DNA of 64,000 nucleotides from Takashimella koratensis (GCA_003116875.1 BCKT01000001.1:201763-265762); one strand, 5' to 3'; shown: positions 45,131 to 56,780, counted from the stretch's first letter. Translations and numbers: made by a program. The notes: generated by a model from the sequence alone, not told the origin.

Positions 45131-45254
45131 CTCCTCATTCGTCATTAGTTGCATCAAGACCGCTATGTGACAGTCATTTATAGAGTATATGTACAAATCA
45201 AGCAAATGTTCTCTATATCACAGATCGTCAAGTCAATTCTCAACCCAACCCCGC

Positions 45255-46719
45255 CTAGAGCCGATGTCCCGGGACCACAGTGAAAATAACCACAAACACC
45301 GCCGTCAAGACAATCGCCGCCGCTTCAATCCACATGGCACGCAGCAACAGCAGCTTCCTTACATAACCCTCGCGCACATGAATCAACTTGAACGGAGTCG
45401 TCTCGGACTGGACAAACACCGCGAGGACCGGGTCGAGCGAGTAGTACGCCGCGAGCAAGAGGTTGAACGCGACAATGAACGGGAGAATAAGCTAATCATC
45501 AGCAATGTCAGACCAAGACCTACCCAAAGCCTAGTAAGTCTCGGCTTCCAATCCAGAAAGATGAGAGAGAAAGCGAGGACGAACGCGCCCCAAAGCACCG
45601 CTAGCCCAGCGACAAGTCGGACAAAGCTCGACAACGGGGTAAGATTGCCAAACGCCTTGGATCGAAGGAATCGAGGGAACGCATCTTGCTCGAGTGCACG
45701 GAAAATGTACATTTTCTGCGCATGGAATAGGTCAGGGATCATCGGGCTGACCGAACCCGTTGATACGGGAAAGTTGGTCAAGCGGAGTGAAGGTCTGGGG
45801 TCAGCATAGTCAAAACCAAGACTTACGGGAGGTAGATTTCACGCTCGGCACCAGGGAGCAAGTATCGTAGGTAGATTCTCTCTGCACTCTCGACCAAAGC
45901 CGTCTTTTCAATCGCCTTGTCGCGGGCAATCACAGTGGGAGCGCGAGACTTGCGCCGGGTCGTTGTTCCCAGCGTACCCCAGCCTGAAGGCAGGCTTGCT
46001 CGACCGCTGTTGCGCATTGAGCCCGGGTTGACCGCTGTGGTTGCAGTGCCAGCGGGGTCGAGGGTCGGCGCAGCAGCGGTGATTGGGGAAGCCGGGTGGG
46101 ATTCAGTGTCGCGTCGCTCGCGACCAGAAGGCGTTCGCTGGAGTGGGTGCGGGGCGTCCGGCAAAGGAGAGAAGACTCCGGGAGATTGGGTAAGAGCGGT
46201 AGCGTTCGATTCGTCCGCTGCAAGAGACAGGACAGGGGAGAAATAGGATCCGTGGGCCCGGGCGTACGCGGCAAACTCGGGCCAATCCTCTTCCACAGTC
46301 CGACCTGATTTTTTCACGTCCTGGTGGTCAGATATGAAGATTGATTGCTCACTTTGAAGTAAGCCTTGCACAAGTTTTCATGTTGCTGTACGTCGAGCCA
46401 AAAGTCCAATGCATCCTCTGAGCTCTCTCGTTGGAGGTAAATCTGATGATGTTAGCGACGACCATCACGACGCGAAACGCGTATCCATCAACGCGATCCC
46501 ACCCGTCCCTACTCCCCACCCGTCCCACTCCCCCCGACTCGCACTCACGTAGAAACAGAACAAGTCGAGTGGCGGGCGAGTCCGCCTGTCGAGAACCTCT
46601 TGAAGCGACGGGAGACGAGATAGTTTGAGGTAGCGCGAGGATAAGCGGCGTTGGTCTTTGGTTGTCCCAGGCGCAGAGGCCCCTGCGCCCGGGCCGGGTT
46701 GTTTCTCGCCAAACTCCAT
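45255..46719 (-). CDS. RAX1: RGS-domain membrane protein, Rax1-like
   Basis: Minus-strand gene with about five exons. An N-terminal RGS-type domain is visible (SLQEVLDRRTRPPLDLFCFY, EDALDFWLDVQQHENLCKAY), interrupted by a low-complexity Ser/Pro/Thr insertion and completed by TALVESAERIYLRYLLPGAE. After IPDLFHAQKMYIFRALEQDAFPRFLRS come at least three membrane segments (LVAGLAVLWGAFVLAFSLIFL, LILPFIVAFNLLLAAYY, AAAIVLTAVFVVIFTVV). This RGS plus C-terminal membrane layout is that of Rax1, the bipolar bud-site and cell-polarity marker of yeasts, found widely in fungi. The start 46719 is the first ATG giving MEFGEKQPG. A longer upstream frame overlaps the promoter and was not used. Confidence 0.8.
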
Positions 46720-47251
46720 GGGCGAGGAGGATGGACTCGGGTTTGCGGAAGAGTTGTTCGAAGAGGGAGTTGACAGGTGCGGGTGAGTGCCTTCGATCCG
46801 AGGAGAGTGACTGCGAAGGTTGCCTGGTGCCGAGGTGAGAGGATGTGAGAGGATGTGAGAATGGTTTGTTGATGGCAACGTGAAAACGAGCCAGCCTGGG
46901 ACGAAACATAAACATGTCCCTAATGACGTGGCATTGTCCCCACCCACGCCAGTGATAACCCCGCGAACAACTGAAAAACCTCGCGCCACCCTTATCCTCT
47001 TCCTCTTGATCCACCCCCTACCCCCCACTCACCCGTCTCGGCCTCGACCCGCTCCATTCGACCCGTCCAGACCATCTCTGGATCCCGGAGACGAGTGAAA
47101 GCGACACTGTCGTGCTCCGTGTCCGGCTACAGACGAATCCTGGCGAATCTCCCTATCTCACGACTTTTACGACTTCGTCTCTTGTCTCCCAGGTTGACCC
47201 ACCCATCCACTCGCAACCTCGCGCTCATTTCAACCTTCACCCAAATCCGCC

Positions 47252-48088
47252 ATGTTCTTCCTCGTTGGTATCTCGCAGTCATCCAAGCCTGCGCGCTGAC
47301 CACGAGATAACACCAGAGGCAACTCACCCACACCATCTTACTCCACCCGTCTTACTTTGGCGCGCAGCTCGAAGACTACCTTCGTCAAAAACTCTACGAA
47401 GATGTCGAGGGGACGTGTACCGGAAAGTATGGGTAAGTCTCTTGCCCTACTCCTCTAACCCCAGATACATTGTCTCCGTCGTGACGATTAACGATATCGG
47501 CGAGGGCAAGATTATGCCGTCGACAGGGCAAGCGAGGTTCAAGTGCTCCTACACTGCCATTGTGATGAAACCATTCAAGGGTGAAGTCGTCGATGGCAAG
47601 GTCCTCAACGTCAACAAGATGGGCTTTTTCGCAATGGTCGGTCCTCTCCAGGTCTTTGTCTCGTCCCATGTGAGTTGATTCCTATCCGCTTCCTCCTACT
47701 ATTCCTACCACCGTGATGAGCTTTATGCATAGGGACAACAGAGTACTTGCAAAAGCAAGACGTGTTGAGTTATGCTTGGGAGATCTTGTAGTAATTGATC
47801 GTTATATCTGAGTCAAAACCTTCCGCAAAACTTGTTTACCCTCCCAAAGGCCAGGCTAACCGCCTTACAGCTCGTCCATTCGGATATGCACTTTGACCCC
47901 AACGCGAGCCCACAATGTTACCGCTCGTCCGATGAAGTGATTCAAAAGGACTCCAAAGTCCGTATCCAGATCGTCGGATGCCGGATAGAGTCGAACGATA
48001 TCGTGAGTGCGACGTGTCTCCCTGCTGACCTCAGTTTGCGATCGGTACGATCAAGAAAGACTTTTTGGGTCAAATACGTGACGAGTAG
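47252..48088 (+). CDS. RPB7: RNA polymerase II subunit Rpb7
   Basis: Five exons, about 173 aa. The first is only 12 nt (MFFL). A 53-nt intron (47264-47316) precedes [15 protein letters not shown]. Then come [52 protein letters not shown] and [11 protein letters not shown]. After a 201-nt intron (47670-47870) the OB fold continues with [15 protein letters not shown], and the last exon gives [17 protein letters not shown]. This is the complete Rpb7 arrangement: tip domain plus S1-like OB domain, forming the Rpb4/Rpb7 stalk. The long fourth intron carries a candidate snoRNA. The upstream neighbour RAX1 is divergent. Confidence 0.93.
47712..47811 (+). ncRNA. Candidate box C/D snoRNA inside the long RPB7 intron
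   Basis: A perfect C box GTGATGA at about 47713-47719 and a perfect D box CTGA at 47808-47811 lie about 95 nt apart, within the 201-nt intron, with the D box some 60 nt before the acceptor. The terminal stem is weak, no clear C'/D' pair is seen and I could not name an rRNA target. The unusual intron length is the main support. Confidence 0.35.
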
Positions 48089-48382
48089 ACCCCCTCCCCC
48101 CGTCGATCCCGCTATTGTCATCAGCACCGGCTTCCTGCTCATTGTCAAGAACCTCCAATCATCTGCCAGGCTCTAGTCTATCATCTGCGCATTAGCCTTC
48201 ACGTGAATGAGAATGAGAATGTCATTCACCCTTTAAGAAAGAAGAAGTTATATATTGTATCCTGCCTCGTATGCATCGAATCTCGCGTTGGTTGTACCGT
48301 CTTCACCTTTCGGAACCGAACTGCTTCATTTTCGCCTCATCCACCTTTTTCCATCCTCTCATCCTCTCAACCCACCACAACC

Positions 48383-50182
48383 ATGCTCGACGGTCCCGCC
48401 CGCCTCACGGCCCTCCTCGCCTCCCCTACCGTCCCCGTGCCCCTCTTCATCGACGTCCTCCTTGCCTGCCCTTCTTACCCTTCCCCTATCCACAGACTCT
48501 CCACTCACGCTCTCTCCGACCCTCTCTTCCTCCCTTCCCTCTCCTCTCTCATCCCTTCCCTCCTGACCCGACTCGACTCCACCCCGACCTCCGTCTTCAC
48601 CGTCGCACATATCCTTCGCGCCATCGCAGACGCACACGTAGAGCTCGCAGCGCTTGTACTCGAGCACAGCGAAACGGTCATCCCTCAACTCTCCTCAGCC
48701 TATGCCAACCTCCACGTAACCCCACTCGACAAGGGTGTGATCCGTGCCAAGGCCCAGGTACTCCTCCTCGTCCGAAGACTTGTGCGCATTCTCACAGGCC
48801 ACGAAGGGAGAGACGCGATCAAGCGGCTCATGGGGTCTCAGCGAGATGGGATCACATTGAACAATCAGTCTCTTCGAGGCGACTACGAGGTGTTTGAAGG
48901 CGCTCCAATCGCTGAAAGGGAACTGCTCATTCTTCGCAAGGTGGACGCGGACGACTTGGATGACCCAGTGAGTATAGCTTCATATCTCAACTGACACTCA
49001 GCGCCTCGGAACCCTGCGCAACCTGTTCCCAGACATCCCAGTTCACCTCCTCGTCACCGCCCTTCGACACCCGCAATACTCGACCTCATCATCCCGGCAG
49101 ACTCCCGAACAACAAGCGGCCCCACTCATCGATGCCATTCTCAGCGGCGGCTCTACCCTCCCCGACGACCTCGACCAACTCCGCGATGCTATCCGAACCG
49201 TCCCCATTGCCAGCCCCTCGGCGCACTTGCAAAATCGAATCGAGCGCAAAAACATCTGGGACGACCAGCTTGACCTCTCCCGACTCCGTCTCAAGGGCCA
49301 AGTGTAAGTCTCATCACCCATCTTGACTAACCACCAGGGAACCCGCAATGGGCACTGCGATCCCAGAACACCTCCGCGCGTCTATTCTGCGCCTGGTCGA
49401 TGCCCAGGCCGAGGAGGCAGAAGCGCAACGAAGGGCATTGGCAGAGGCAGATGGGCTTGACCCGGACCGCGACTACGACGACGAGCCCGTTGACAGACCA
49501 GGACGCGTCCGTGCCGACGCCGACGAGTCAGACGCAGAAGAAGGGGTACGTCTGCTTTTCTCCACACCTGCTAAATCTAGGCCTCTACATCTTCCGACTC
49601 GGATACACCCGCAGCACTCGCCGAAGCGGGCCCGACTACATCAACGCGAGCGATCCAGACAACACTTGAGCTGGCGTACCTCCGTACACCCAAGATCTTT
49701 GATCGCGATTCGGCGACTCGACGATCCGACGCCAGGAAGAAGCTGCGCGACGAGACGGGCTGGGACGATGGGCAGCTCGAGGGCTGGAGGTTGATGCTTG
49801 AACGCAACGTGAGTAGGGAAGGGAGCAAGGCAATCACTATTCTGGGGTGCCGCAATCATACACGATCTATAGTGGGGCGCTGCGATTATACACGATCTGA
49901 CGAATGACGCAGCCGCACAAAGATGCGATTCTCGGTCGACACCAGTGGGAACCGGCTCGGGACAAGCCCAAAGAGCCAAACAACCAGCATCGCGGCGCGA
50001 ATGGGGAAGGTGGATCTCAGCGCGGGGGCGGTGGAGGTGGCAGAGGGGGCGGAGGTGGGAGCGGAGGCCGAGGAGGCGGCGGACGAGGGCGTGGGCAGAA
50101 CAAGGGCAGCCGTGGACACTCTAACGCCGCCCGAACCAGAGGCCATGACAAGAAGATGGCGCGGATGGGAGGTGGAGCTTGA
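48383..50182 (+). CDS. CUE3: CUE-domain protein, Cue3/ASCC2 homologue
   Basis: About four exons, roughly 540 aa. The helical N-terminal two thirds follow from ATG 48383 (MLDGPARLTALLAS). A CUE domain starts at LRNLFPDIPVHLLVTALRH (ubiquitin binding). The conserved C-terminal block has LELAYLRTPKIFDRDSATRR and LRDETGWDDGQLEGWRLMLE, then a Gly/Arg-rich tail ending in RTRGHDKKMARMGGGA. This matches Cue3 (Rqt3) and ASCC2, part of the ribosome quality-control trigger complex that splits collided ribosomes after recognising ubiquitinated 40S. Two in-frame ATGs precede 48383 but lie in AT-rich leader sequence. The Gly/Arg tail could bind RNA (inference). Confidence 0.88.
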
Positions 50183-50598
50183 TACGGGGACGAGTCATGC
50201 CACCTAGCGTGGTTCACGAGGGCCTCAGCGCCGTCATCTATGTTATCCGTTCATGTCCAACACTGCTCTTGCGCCTCTTGCTATGACCTCGCTCGCGCCG
50301 CTTTTGTCCCTAGTTTCAATCAAAACCAGACCAAAGGACGACTACTGATTCCCCCGCCGCCACAATAACCCGAGGATCACGACCCCTTGCCGCCACGTAC
50401 GCTATGTCCCCATCCATCAAGCCCATCAACATGGCACGCAACCCCAACTATCGGGCTGGCGGGGATCAAGTGGGTAAGCCGAGCCCATAAAAAGGGTCCC
50501 AGAGACGGCCTGTGCGTTGGAAATCCCGCAGCAGGGGCTTGTGCGTGATTGAGGAGCACGGGGGCATGTCTTCCTTCCCTGTCTCCCCAGATCCTCAG

Positions 50599-50783
50599 CA
50601 TATATCAACTCGCTCATGTCTTCCCCTCCACTCTCTTCTCCCCTCGTCCACTTTTCTAACCACACCACAAACTCCACCCCAATTACCCACCGACTTGCCA
50701 CTTGCCACTTCCCAACTCCATGTGGTCGTCTACTGGACCTCCAAACACCGTCTGAATCCTCTCTGGGTGTTGAGTTATGTCTT
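50599..50783 (+). promoter_or_regulatory. Family B-type promoter and leader without its gene
   Basis: CATATATCAAC, then a C/T-rich stretch, ATGTGG and CCTCTCTGGGTGTTGAGTTA with TG. The spacing and order match the promoter at 29942-30107. Confidence 0.6.
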
Positions 50784-51510
50784 TCCCGGCCACTGGGTTC
50801 AAACTGGGTTTCAACAATTCAATAGTCTTGCTGACAAGTAGCCATGTCCACGGCTTGACCGAGTCTTCCTCCCAACATTGATCACTACAAACACCACAAA
50901 GGTCGCACCATCAGAATGACCGCTCCAGCCAGTCAGTAGCGGTAAAACGCCCACCAAGCCGCGTCGTACAGTCGCTTGGAAATCCTGAAACGAGCGTGCG
51001 AGGCGAGCAGAGGCCTTCTCTGCTCCAACTGGTATGTGTTGTTTTCGTCTTGCTTCGTCCACGAGAGCAAAAACCTCGTCGTACCGGTCTGCGATGACCT
51101 AGGGGCATCACTCGGCTGATCGAATAGGATATACCCAGATCAATACTGGGTGTTGGGTTAAGGGAAGTGACTAGTGAGTTACCTTTAGGGTCCCTGGCTA
51201 TCGCGACCGCTGATATCGATAGCACTCGTGCATGAAGATACTTTTTTTGTTGATACGTCCACAGATCGATTCGGTCTCTGCTGCACCTTACCTTTGCCCA
51301 GGGTTCTAGATCGATATGCAGGACGAGAGCAACGGTATCGACTGAAACCAACCCAGACTGCTACCAAGAGCGAACGGTTCATTGCCACCCATGGCGATTT
51401 GAATGCGGTATCAGTCGTTGTTGTTACTTCCGTTGATGCGGGAAGAGAAGTCGTGTGTACCTCGTTCATAGGCGTGAAGAAAACTGATCACCTCACACCC
51501 ATCTTCCTAC

Positions 51511-51608
51511 CCATTGTCCAATCCTCTCTGAGTGTTGAGAATATGCTTCTCGGCAGCAACGGCGTGAATCATATTTCAACTCTCAGAGAGGATTTGAAAG
51601 TGGGTAGT
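51511..51608. repeat. About 100-bp palindrome made of two leader motifs
   Basis: CTACCCATTGTCCAATCCTC (51508 onward) with TCTGAGTGTTGAGAATATG faces CATATTTCAACTCTCAGAGA followed by GGATTTGAAAGTGGGTAG (ending about 51608). The arms of about 38 bp are roughly 85% complementary and are separated by about 22 bp. Confidence 0.8.
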
Positions 51609-51680
51609 TTGTAGGAATGGTTATTGTGTCGGCATAGGTACAGCAAGAACATTTGCCAAGGGTCAATAGAAATAGATGCA

Positions 51681-52962
51681 TCACGGCTCAATCTTGACCA
51701 CATCCTTGACATCCTTATCATCCGCCCTTCCCAACCTCAACTTCAAACCCAGCGGGACCACCTCCACTCTCGGTTTGACCTCTCCCTCGACGCTCTTGAT
51801 CACTTTTTTCCCAGATGGCAAATTCGGGCGGTGATACCTATCGTGCCCTCGCGGACCTGAATCCCAAGTTGCACGGAAGACAATCTCTGTATCAGGGTCG
51901 ACTGGCTTTGCGCGAGCTCTGGCCAGAGCGGCATTACTCGGTCCCTTGACTGGATCACCAAAGAGTTGACCGGATTTAGGCTGTGTAGGCGGTCGGATAC
52001 CCGTGAGTCGCTCGCGTAGAGGCGCAGGGAGGAACGGGGAGCGAACTTGATGAATGAGCGAAGCGAGGAGAGTCGATCGATTCGGGTTGGCAGGAAGCAT
52101 GTGGAAAGGATAAGTCTCGGAGTGAGACGGGACGATCGGAGTCCCCCGGGGTGGAGGAAGAGGTGAGGCGAGGGTATCGGCAGGGGAGAAAGTATCTGGG
52201 TGGGCAGAAGCGAGGCGAACAATGTCGGCGACTTGGCGACGGCCTTCGGTCTGCCGTGGCCAGATGGAGATCTCGTGCGATGCGTGCGCGGTGAGCAAGG
52301 CCGGGAAAGAGGATGGGGAAGGTGGGAGAGTGGTAGGAGGGTGACGTTTGGGTGGGTCGAACGGTCGGGATTCGGAGAGTTGAGAGGTGGAGAAGGGGAC
52401 AGGACGACGGTATCGCTCTGCAAGGGTTTGAGGCGGTTGGTGGTGGTGATCCGGAAGATGGGTCCGTGTTTCCACAGGCAGCCATGTGAGCGGGGATGGG
52501 AGGGGTTGGAATGTGGTAGGTGTGTATTTGATCTCTTGAATGTCCTCGTCCACGTCCATGTCATCCGCCTCGTCCATCGGGACGTACCTCGCCTCGATCC
52601 CGTCGTCAAAGTTCAACCCTTCACGGAGGTACTCTGTTGTCAGCTCGGTCAACCACTCACTCACCTTCCAAGTCGTCCATCTTGGCACCAACAAAGACAT
52701 CCCCCTGACCATTTGTCGCCCACTCGTGCAACTCGTCCACTCCACCTCCCAATTCCTCCAACGCTTCGACGACATCAATCGCCGCGACCTTGGACCGGCC
52801 CGCGAGGGCGGCGCGATCTGCACATGCGGAAGCGACGACGGCGAGGTACTTTGCGACGACAGAGGAGAGGGAGAGGGACGCCGCGCGCGAGGTGGATGCG
52901 AAGCCTGCGTGGGCGAGGGCGTGGAGAGTGGCGAGGTGAAGGACGGCGTCTGGGGAAGCCAT
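51681..52962 (-). CDS. Histone-fold TFIID subunit, TAF3/TAF8-like
   Basis: Two exons on the minus strand, about 415 aa. The N-terminal 75 residues after ATG 52962 form a bromodomain-associated histone fold (AVLHLATLHALAHAGF, VVAKYLAVVASACADRAALA, AAIDVVEALEELGG). A short intron with a CTGAC branch site (TTGACCGAGCTGACAACAG) follows DDLE. The rest is Pro-rich with an acidic patch (DEADDMDVDEDIQE) and a basic end. This pattern fits fungal TAF3 or TAF8, which pair with TAF10 in TFIID. A convincing TAF8 C-terminal motif is not seen and no PHD finger is present, so the subtype is open. An upstream ATG (53028) would add 22 residues. It shares a 323-bp promoter with eIF5A. Confidence 0.7.
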
Positions 52963-53285
52963 GAGTGATGGTGAAGAGTGAAGAGACGAGGCGATTAGAT
53001 TGTCAACATTGCCGGGTGGCAAGGGCAAAGTGCCACAACGCCCCGGTGTTTCGGTGTTTGTCTCAAGTGGGCCCCAGCCACGCTTGTAATAGATCTCTAA
53101 TCACAATTCTAATGCCTTCCTAATCCCCCTGCCCCTTCCTAATCCCTCCTTCTGTCGACTCTTTTTTTGCCCTGTCGTCAAAAAATTCAACCTTCAACTC
53201 TTGATCTTTTTCACTTCCCTTCCCACCTCACACCACATCCACTCAAGTGAGCACCCCGTGTCCTCCCCCACTGACAACCCCCAGA

Positions 53286-53902
53286 ATGTCCGACGACGAG
53301 CACCACGAGACTTTCGAGGCCACCGGCGCCGGTGCCTCCAAGACCTACCCGTAAGCCTCCTTTCCCCTGCCCCGCTAACCGTCAGCATGCAGTGCTCGGC
53401 GCTCAGGAAGAACGGTCACGTCGTCATCAAGGGCCGCCCTTGCAAGATTGTCGACATGTCGACCTCCAAGACCGGCAAGCACGGTCACGCCAAGGTCCAC
53501 CTTGTCGCTGTTGACGTGAGTTCTCTTGTTGTTCAAAGCTAACCCCAGATCTTCACCGGCAAGAAGATGGAGGACATCTCCCCCTCGACCCACAACATGG
53601 AGGTCCCCAACGTTTCGCGTACCGAGTACATGCTCCTCGACATTCAGGACGTAAGTCTCTCTTGTTGAACAACGCTGACAGTCAGGGTTTCCTCAACCTG
53701 ATGGACGGTGACGGCAACGCCAAGGACGACGTCAAGGTGCCCGACTCTGACGTTGGCAAGGAGATCGAGACCGCCTTTGAGGGCGGCAAGGAGCTCATGG
53801 TCACCATCATCTCCTCCATGGGTGAGTCTCGACACGGTGTCCCAGCGCTGACGATCAGACGAGGAGCAGGCTATCTCGTGGAAGGAGGCCCCCCAGTCGT
53901 AA
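53286..53902 (+). CDS. HYP2: Translation factor eIF5A
   Basis: Five exons, about 157 aa. The hypusination loop [19 protein letters not shown] is intact, with the modified Lys at about position 53. The N-terminal acidic leader ([16 protein letters not shown]), [20 protein letters not shown] and the C-terminal OB fold ([19 protein letters not shown]) are complete. The last intron splits the Asp codon after SSM and the protein ends SWKEAPQS. eIF5A binds the ribosomal E site and promotes elongation through poorly reactive residues and also termination. The introns are short with CTGAC or CTAACC branch sites. Confidence 0.96.
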
Positions 53903-53999
53903 ATGCAAACGTAGACCTAGCTGTACCCTCCATAGTTATTTTCCCCCTTCACATGGATGGATGTCACGTTGTGGCGCATTGTTTTTTACACCATTACCC

Positions 54000-55087
54000 A
54001 TGTCCGTCATTCTCGTCGTTCACGAGTCGGACCTCGACCCAGAGCCCTTTCTCAATCGTTGGTCACTGTTTGGATTGCTCTGACAATAGGCCTCGCTGGG
54101 TCCTCGACATCATGGACTATTGACAACAAGTATTACACCGCGACGGTCTCGTTTCTCCCTTTTGCCCTGCCTGGAACACCCCCAGCCCACCCAGTCATCC
54201 TCTACCTCTTTTCAAAAGTAAGACTTTATCTCAACATTGCTGACGCAGGCGCCCAACCCCATCTCGGCCGATCTCACACGCGTGCTCGTCGCGTCCCCCC
54301 CGGATATCGCGCTCGCTGTGAGAGTACACGGAGGAGAACGTGACGAAAATGACGAAGAGCGGTTGAACGAGGCTGGGTTTGAGCTGGTGGACGAGGACGC
54401 GTCACCTGATGAAGACGACGAGAGGCGTGAGTTGGGATTGGGGCTCGCTGACAGGTAGCGATTGAGCCGATTGAGGGGATACGTCAGACGCTCATGACGC
54501 ATATGTGGCCCAACATGTTGCGCAAAGGTGCGATTATGGACGGTGACGAGGACGATGAAAACAATGAGGACGACGAGGAGGACGAGGACGACGCGGAGGA
54601 CTCCGACTCGGGACACTTTCCAATTCGGTTCGGAACTGGATCCAACGCTGCTCTCCGACTCGAGGCGATCGCAGCCAGCTTTGACGCGATGGGGTTGAGC
54701 GATGAGGATGAGGATGATGGGTTTGGGGTGGACGGGTTTGGGGTGGAAGTCGGGCAGGAAGAGTACGCGCGCCTGGACGACTGGCTCGAAGAGGGCGAGG
54801 GGCACGACAATCATCCTGACATCCATGACGAGCGCGCCGACACGACCACCACCGCCGCGTTCGAGGACGACTTTGACGACTTTGCAGCATTTCAATCTGG
54901 CCCAACACACGCGCTGCCCACGTCATCTATGCGCGACCCGCCTGCGCTACGTAGCACCGACCCCACCCCGCTACTTCTCCATCTGCAGGCGGTCCGCGCC
55001 GAGCTCGCAGGGGTGGAAGATGAAGATGAACGAAGAGAACGGGCTGGACGTGAGGTCGAGAGCATCATGCGGCTCCTCGGTGACTAG
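54000..55087 (+). CDS. Adaptin-binding protein p34 / Irc6 family
   Basis: Exons join ATG 54000 (MSVILVVHESDLDPEPFLN) through a 32-nt intron to STSWTIDNKYYTATVSFLPF, then GTPPAHPVILYLFSK, ISADLTRVLVASPPDIALAV and a long acidic tail (HFPIRFGTGSNAALRLEAIAA later). The C-terminus has EYARLDDWLEEGEG and a helical end (EREVESIMRLL type). The N-terminal small-GTPase-like fold with the IDNKYY motif is typical of Irc6 (yeast) and AAGAB/p34 (animals), which help to assemble clathrin adaptor complexes AP-1 and AP-2. The phase across the first intron (length 2 modulo 3) confirms the join. Start and end are well supported. Confidence 0.8.
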
Positions 55088-55202
55088 GGATCGGTACCAC
55101 AGTTGCAATGTCCGTATACTCAAACCCACATAGATGCATACACAGCGACTCTCAGCAGCTACTCTTTGAACCAACCATAACCACAATCACTCCGAATGGT
55201 CG

Positions 55203-56780
55203 TTACTTGGTCATATCTCTCACCCCTCGCTCACTGAAACTCAACATCCCACCTTCCTGCAACAACTCGACGACTTCCTCTGCCTCTGCGACTCGCATCT
55301 TTGCCAGCTGTTTATTCACTTCATCCAATTTCTCCGTCTTGAGCGCGTCCTTGAACGCCGGTGGGAAACCTTCATAGATTTCCCATTTCCGCTCGAGGAA
55401 CGCGCGGACTTGGTCCATATCGAGTTGGTCGGCGCCCTCGCCCTCGATCTTGAGCTCGGCAGGTGGAGGGCCGTCCGGGAGGTTGAAACCGATCTGCATG
55501 GACGGATCTTCAGCGACCAATTGGATCTGTTCTCGATCGCCTTCTTCTTCCGCGAGCATCTCGATGGTGCGTTGAGCGATACGACCGTAGGTGCTGTTCA
55601 AGTCTTCATTGAACATTGCAAGGGACTTGGGGTTACCCGAGATCATTCTGCGGTTAGCGAGCGCGCTCGAATTACTTACCTCTGGAAGAACAACCCGACA
55701 CCATCCCGGCCCAGCTTGCGACAATAGTTGATCAACAATCCTTGGTGGACACATCGCTTGGCCAACGCCTTGTCCCCGCGGCGCTCGGCGTCAAACGCTT
55801 CGGCAAGTAGCGAGTCGTATGTCGATTCGGCAAGGACCGATGAGTCGCGCTGGATGAATGCGTAGGACCGGGCAAAGTCGCCAATGGGGATCTGAGCGAA
55901 CGCTCGCGCCGCCGGTGTGAGCGGGGCAAAGTCGTCGTCCGGGTCAGGCGCAGCCGTCTCCTATATTAGCTTGATCAAATCATAACCCACCTTGACGCTT
56001 CCCGGGTTCAAAACCTCAATCGTCTCCACTTTCTTCTCCTTCTTATCCGCCAACACATTCTCAGTCGGCTTGGAGACACTCGTGCTTGACCACCCTTCAC
56101 GCATATCCCCACTTGTAATCTTCTTCTTCTGTTCACCCTCCTCTGCGTCAATCTCCTTCTCCACCTCCTTGTCCCTCCTGTTCAGCTCATCGAGGTGCCA
56201 CTTCATCCTCTTCTCCAACCCTTGACTCAACGCCTCTTTCTTCCCATCAGGGACACCTTCAAACGGCAACCCAGCTTTCTCATCGACCACTTTCCCGTCA
56301 ACTACAACTTTGCCGCCCTCGATATTGGCACCGTTCGCCAACCACGCCGCCTCGCGCCACACGTCAGACAACAGTTGACCCAGCATCATATCGTACGTCG
56401 GCTGGTTGGCGGCGCCTGTCGCTGGTTTATCCGGAGAAGGCGCTTCACTGATCCGCCGCTGCACGCTTCGGAAATGGTCGGCACCTTTGCTCGCGACGCC
56501 GTCAATCACCGACTGGATCCGGGGACGCAGTACCGCGTTGAGCTCAAGTTCCGACCTGAGTTTGGCGATAGCGAGCTTGCGCTGCTCGCGCTTCTCGTGG
56601 ATATCACGCTGTCGCCATCTATCATCAGCTCTGGGCCGGGGTGTTTGCTCACCTGATCATCGACTGCTTGTCGACATTGGGGTGCTCCTCGATATCCGAG
56701 TCGTCGGAGAGCTAGCTGTCAGCGAGATCGCCATCTGTACTCACCTCGAGCCTGTCCCATTTGTTGTAGTTGAGCGGCAT
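55203..56780 (-). CDS. CDC37: Hsp90 co-chaperone Cdc37
   Basis: Minus-strand gene of about 470 aa. The N-terminus MPLNYNKWDRLELSDDSD and HPNVDKQSMIRWRQRDIHEK is the kinase-binding signature, with the Ser after LELS corresponding to the conserved CK2 site (Ser13-like). A coiled-coil middle (KRMKWHLDELNRRDKEVEKE) and the Hsp90-binding domain (AFAQIPIGDFARSYAFIQRD, CVHQGLLINYCRKLG) follow. The end is MRVAEAEEVVELLQEGGML. The four introns are short. Cdc37 loads protein kinases onto Hsp90. It shares a 170-bp divergent promoter with ABP1. Confidence 0.95.

Larger units (their letters stand above)
50183..51680. other. Small island with family B-type leader elements
   Basis: It holds a TATA-like CATATATCAAC at 50599-50609, an ATGTGGTCGTCTACTGG start at about 50722, and a leader motif at 50757-50783. 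These are arranged as in the 29.9-30.1 kb promoter, but no family B coding sequence follows. Short minus-strand frames at 50811-51062 and 51185-51469 look weakly coding; I cannot join or identify them. A palindrome of two further leader motifs lies at 51511-51608. Confidence 0.5.
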
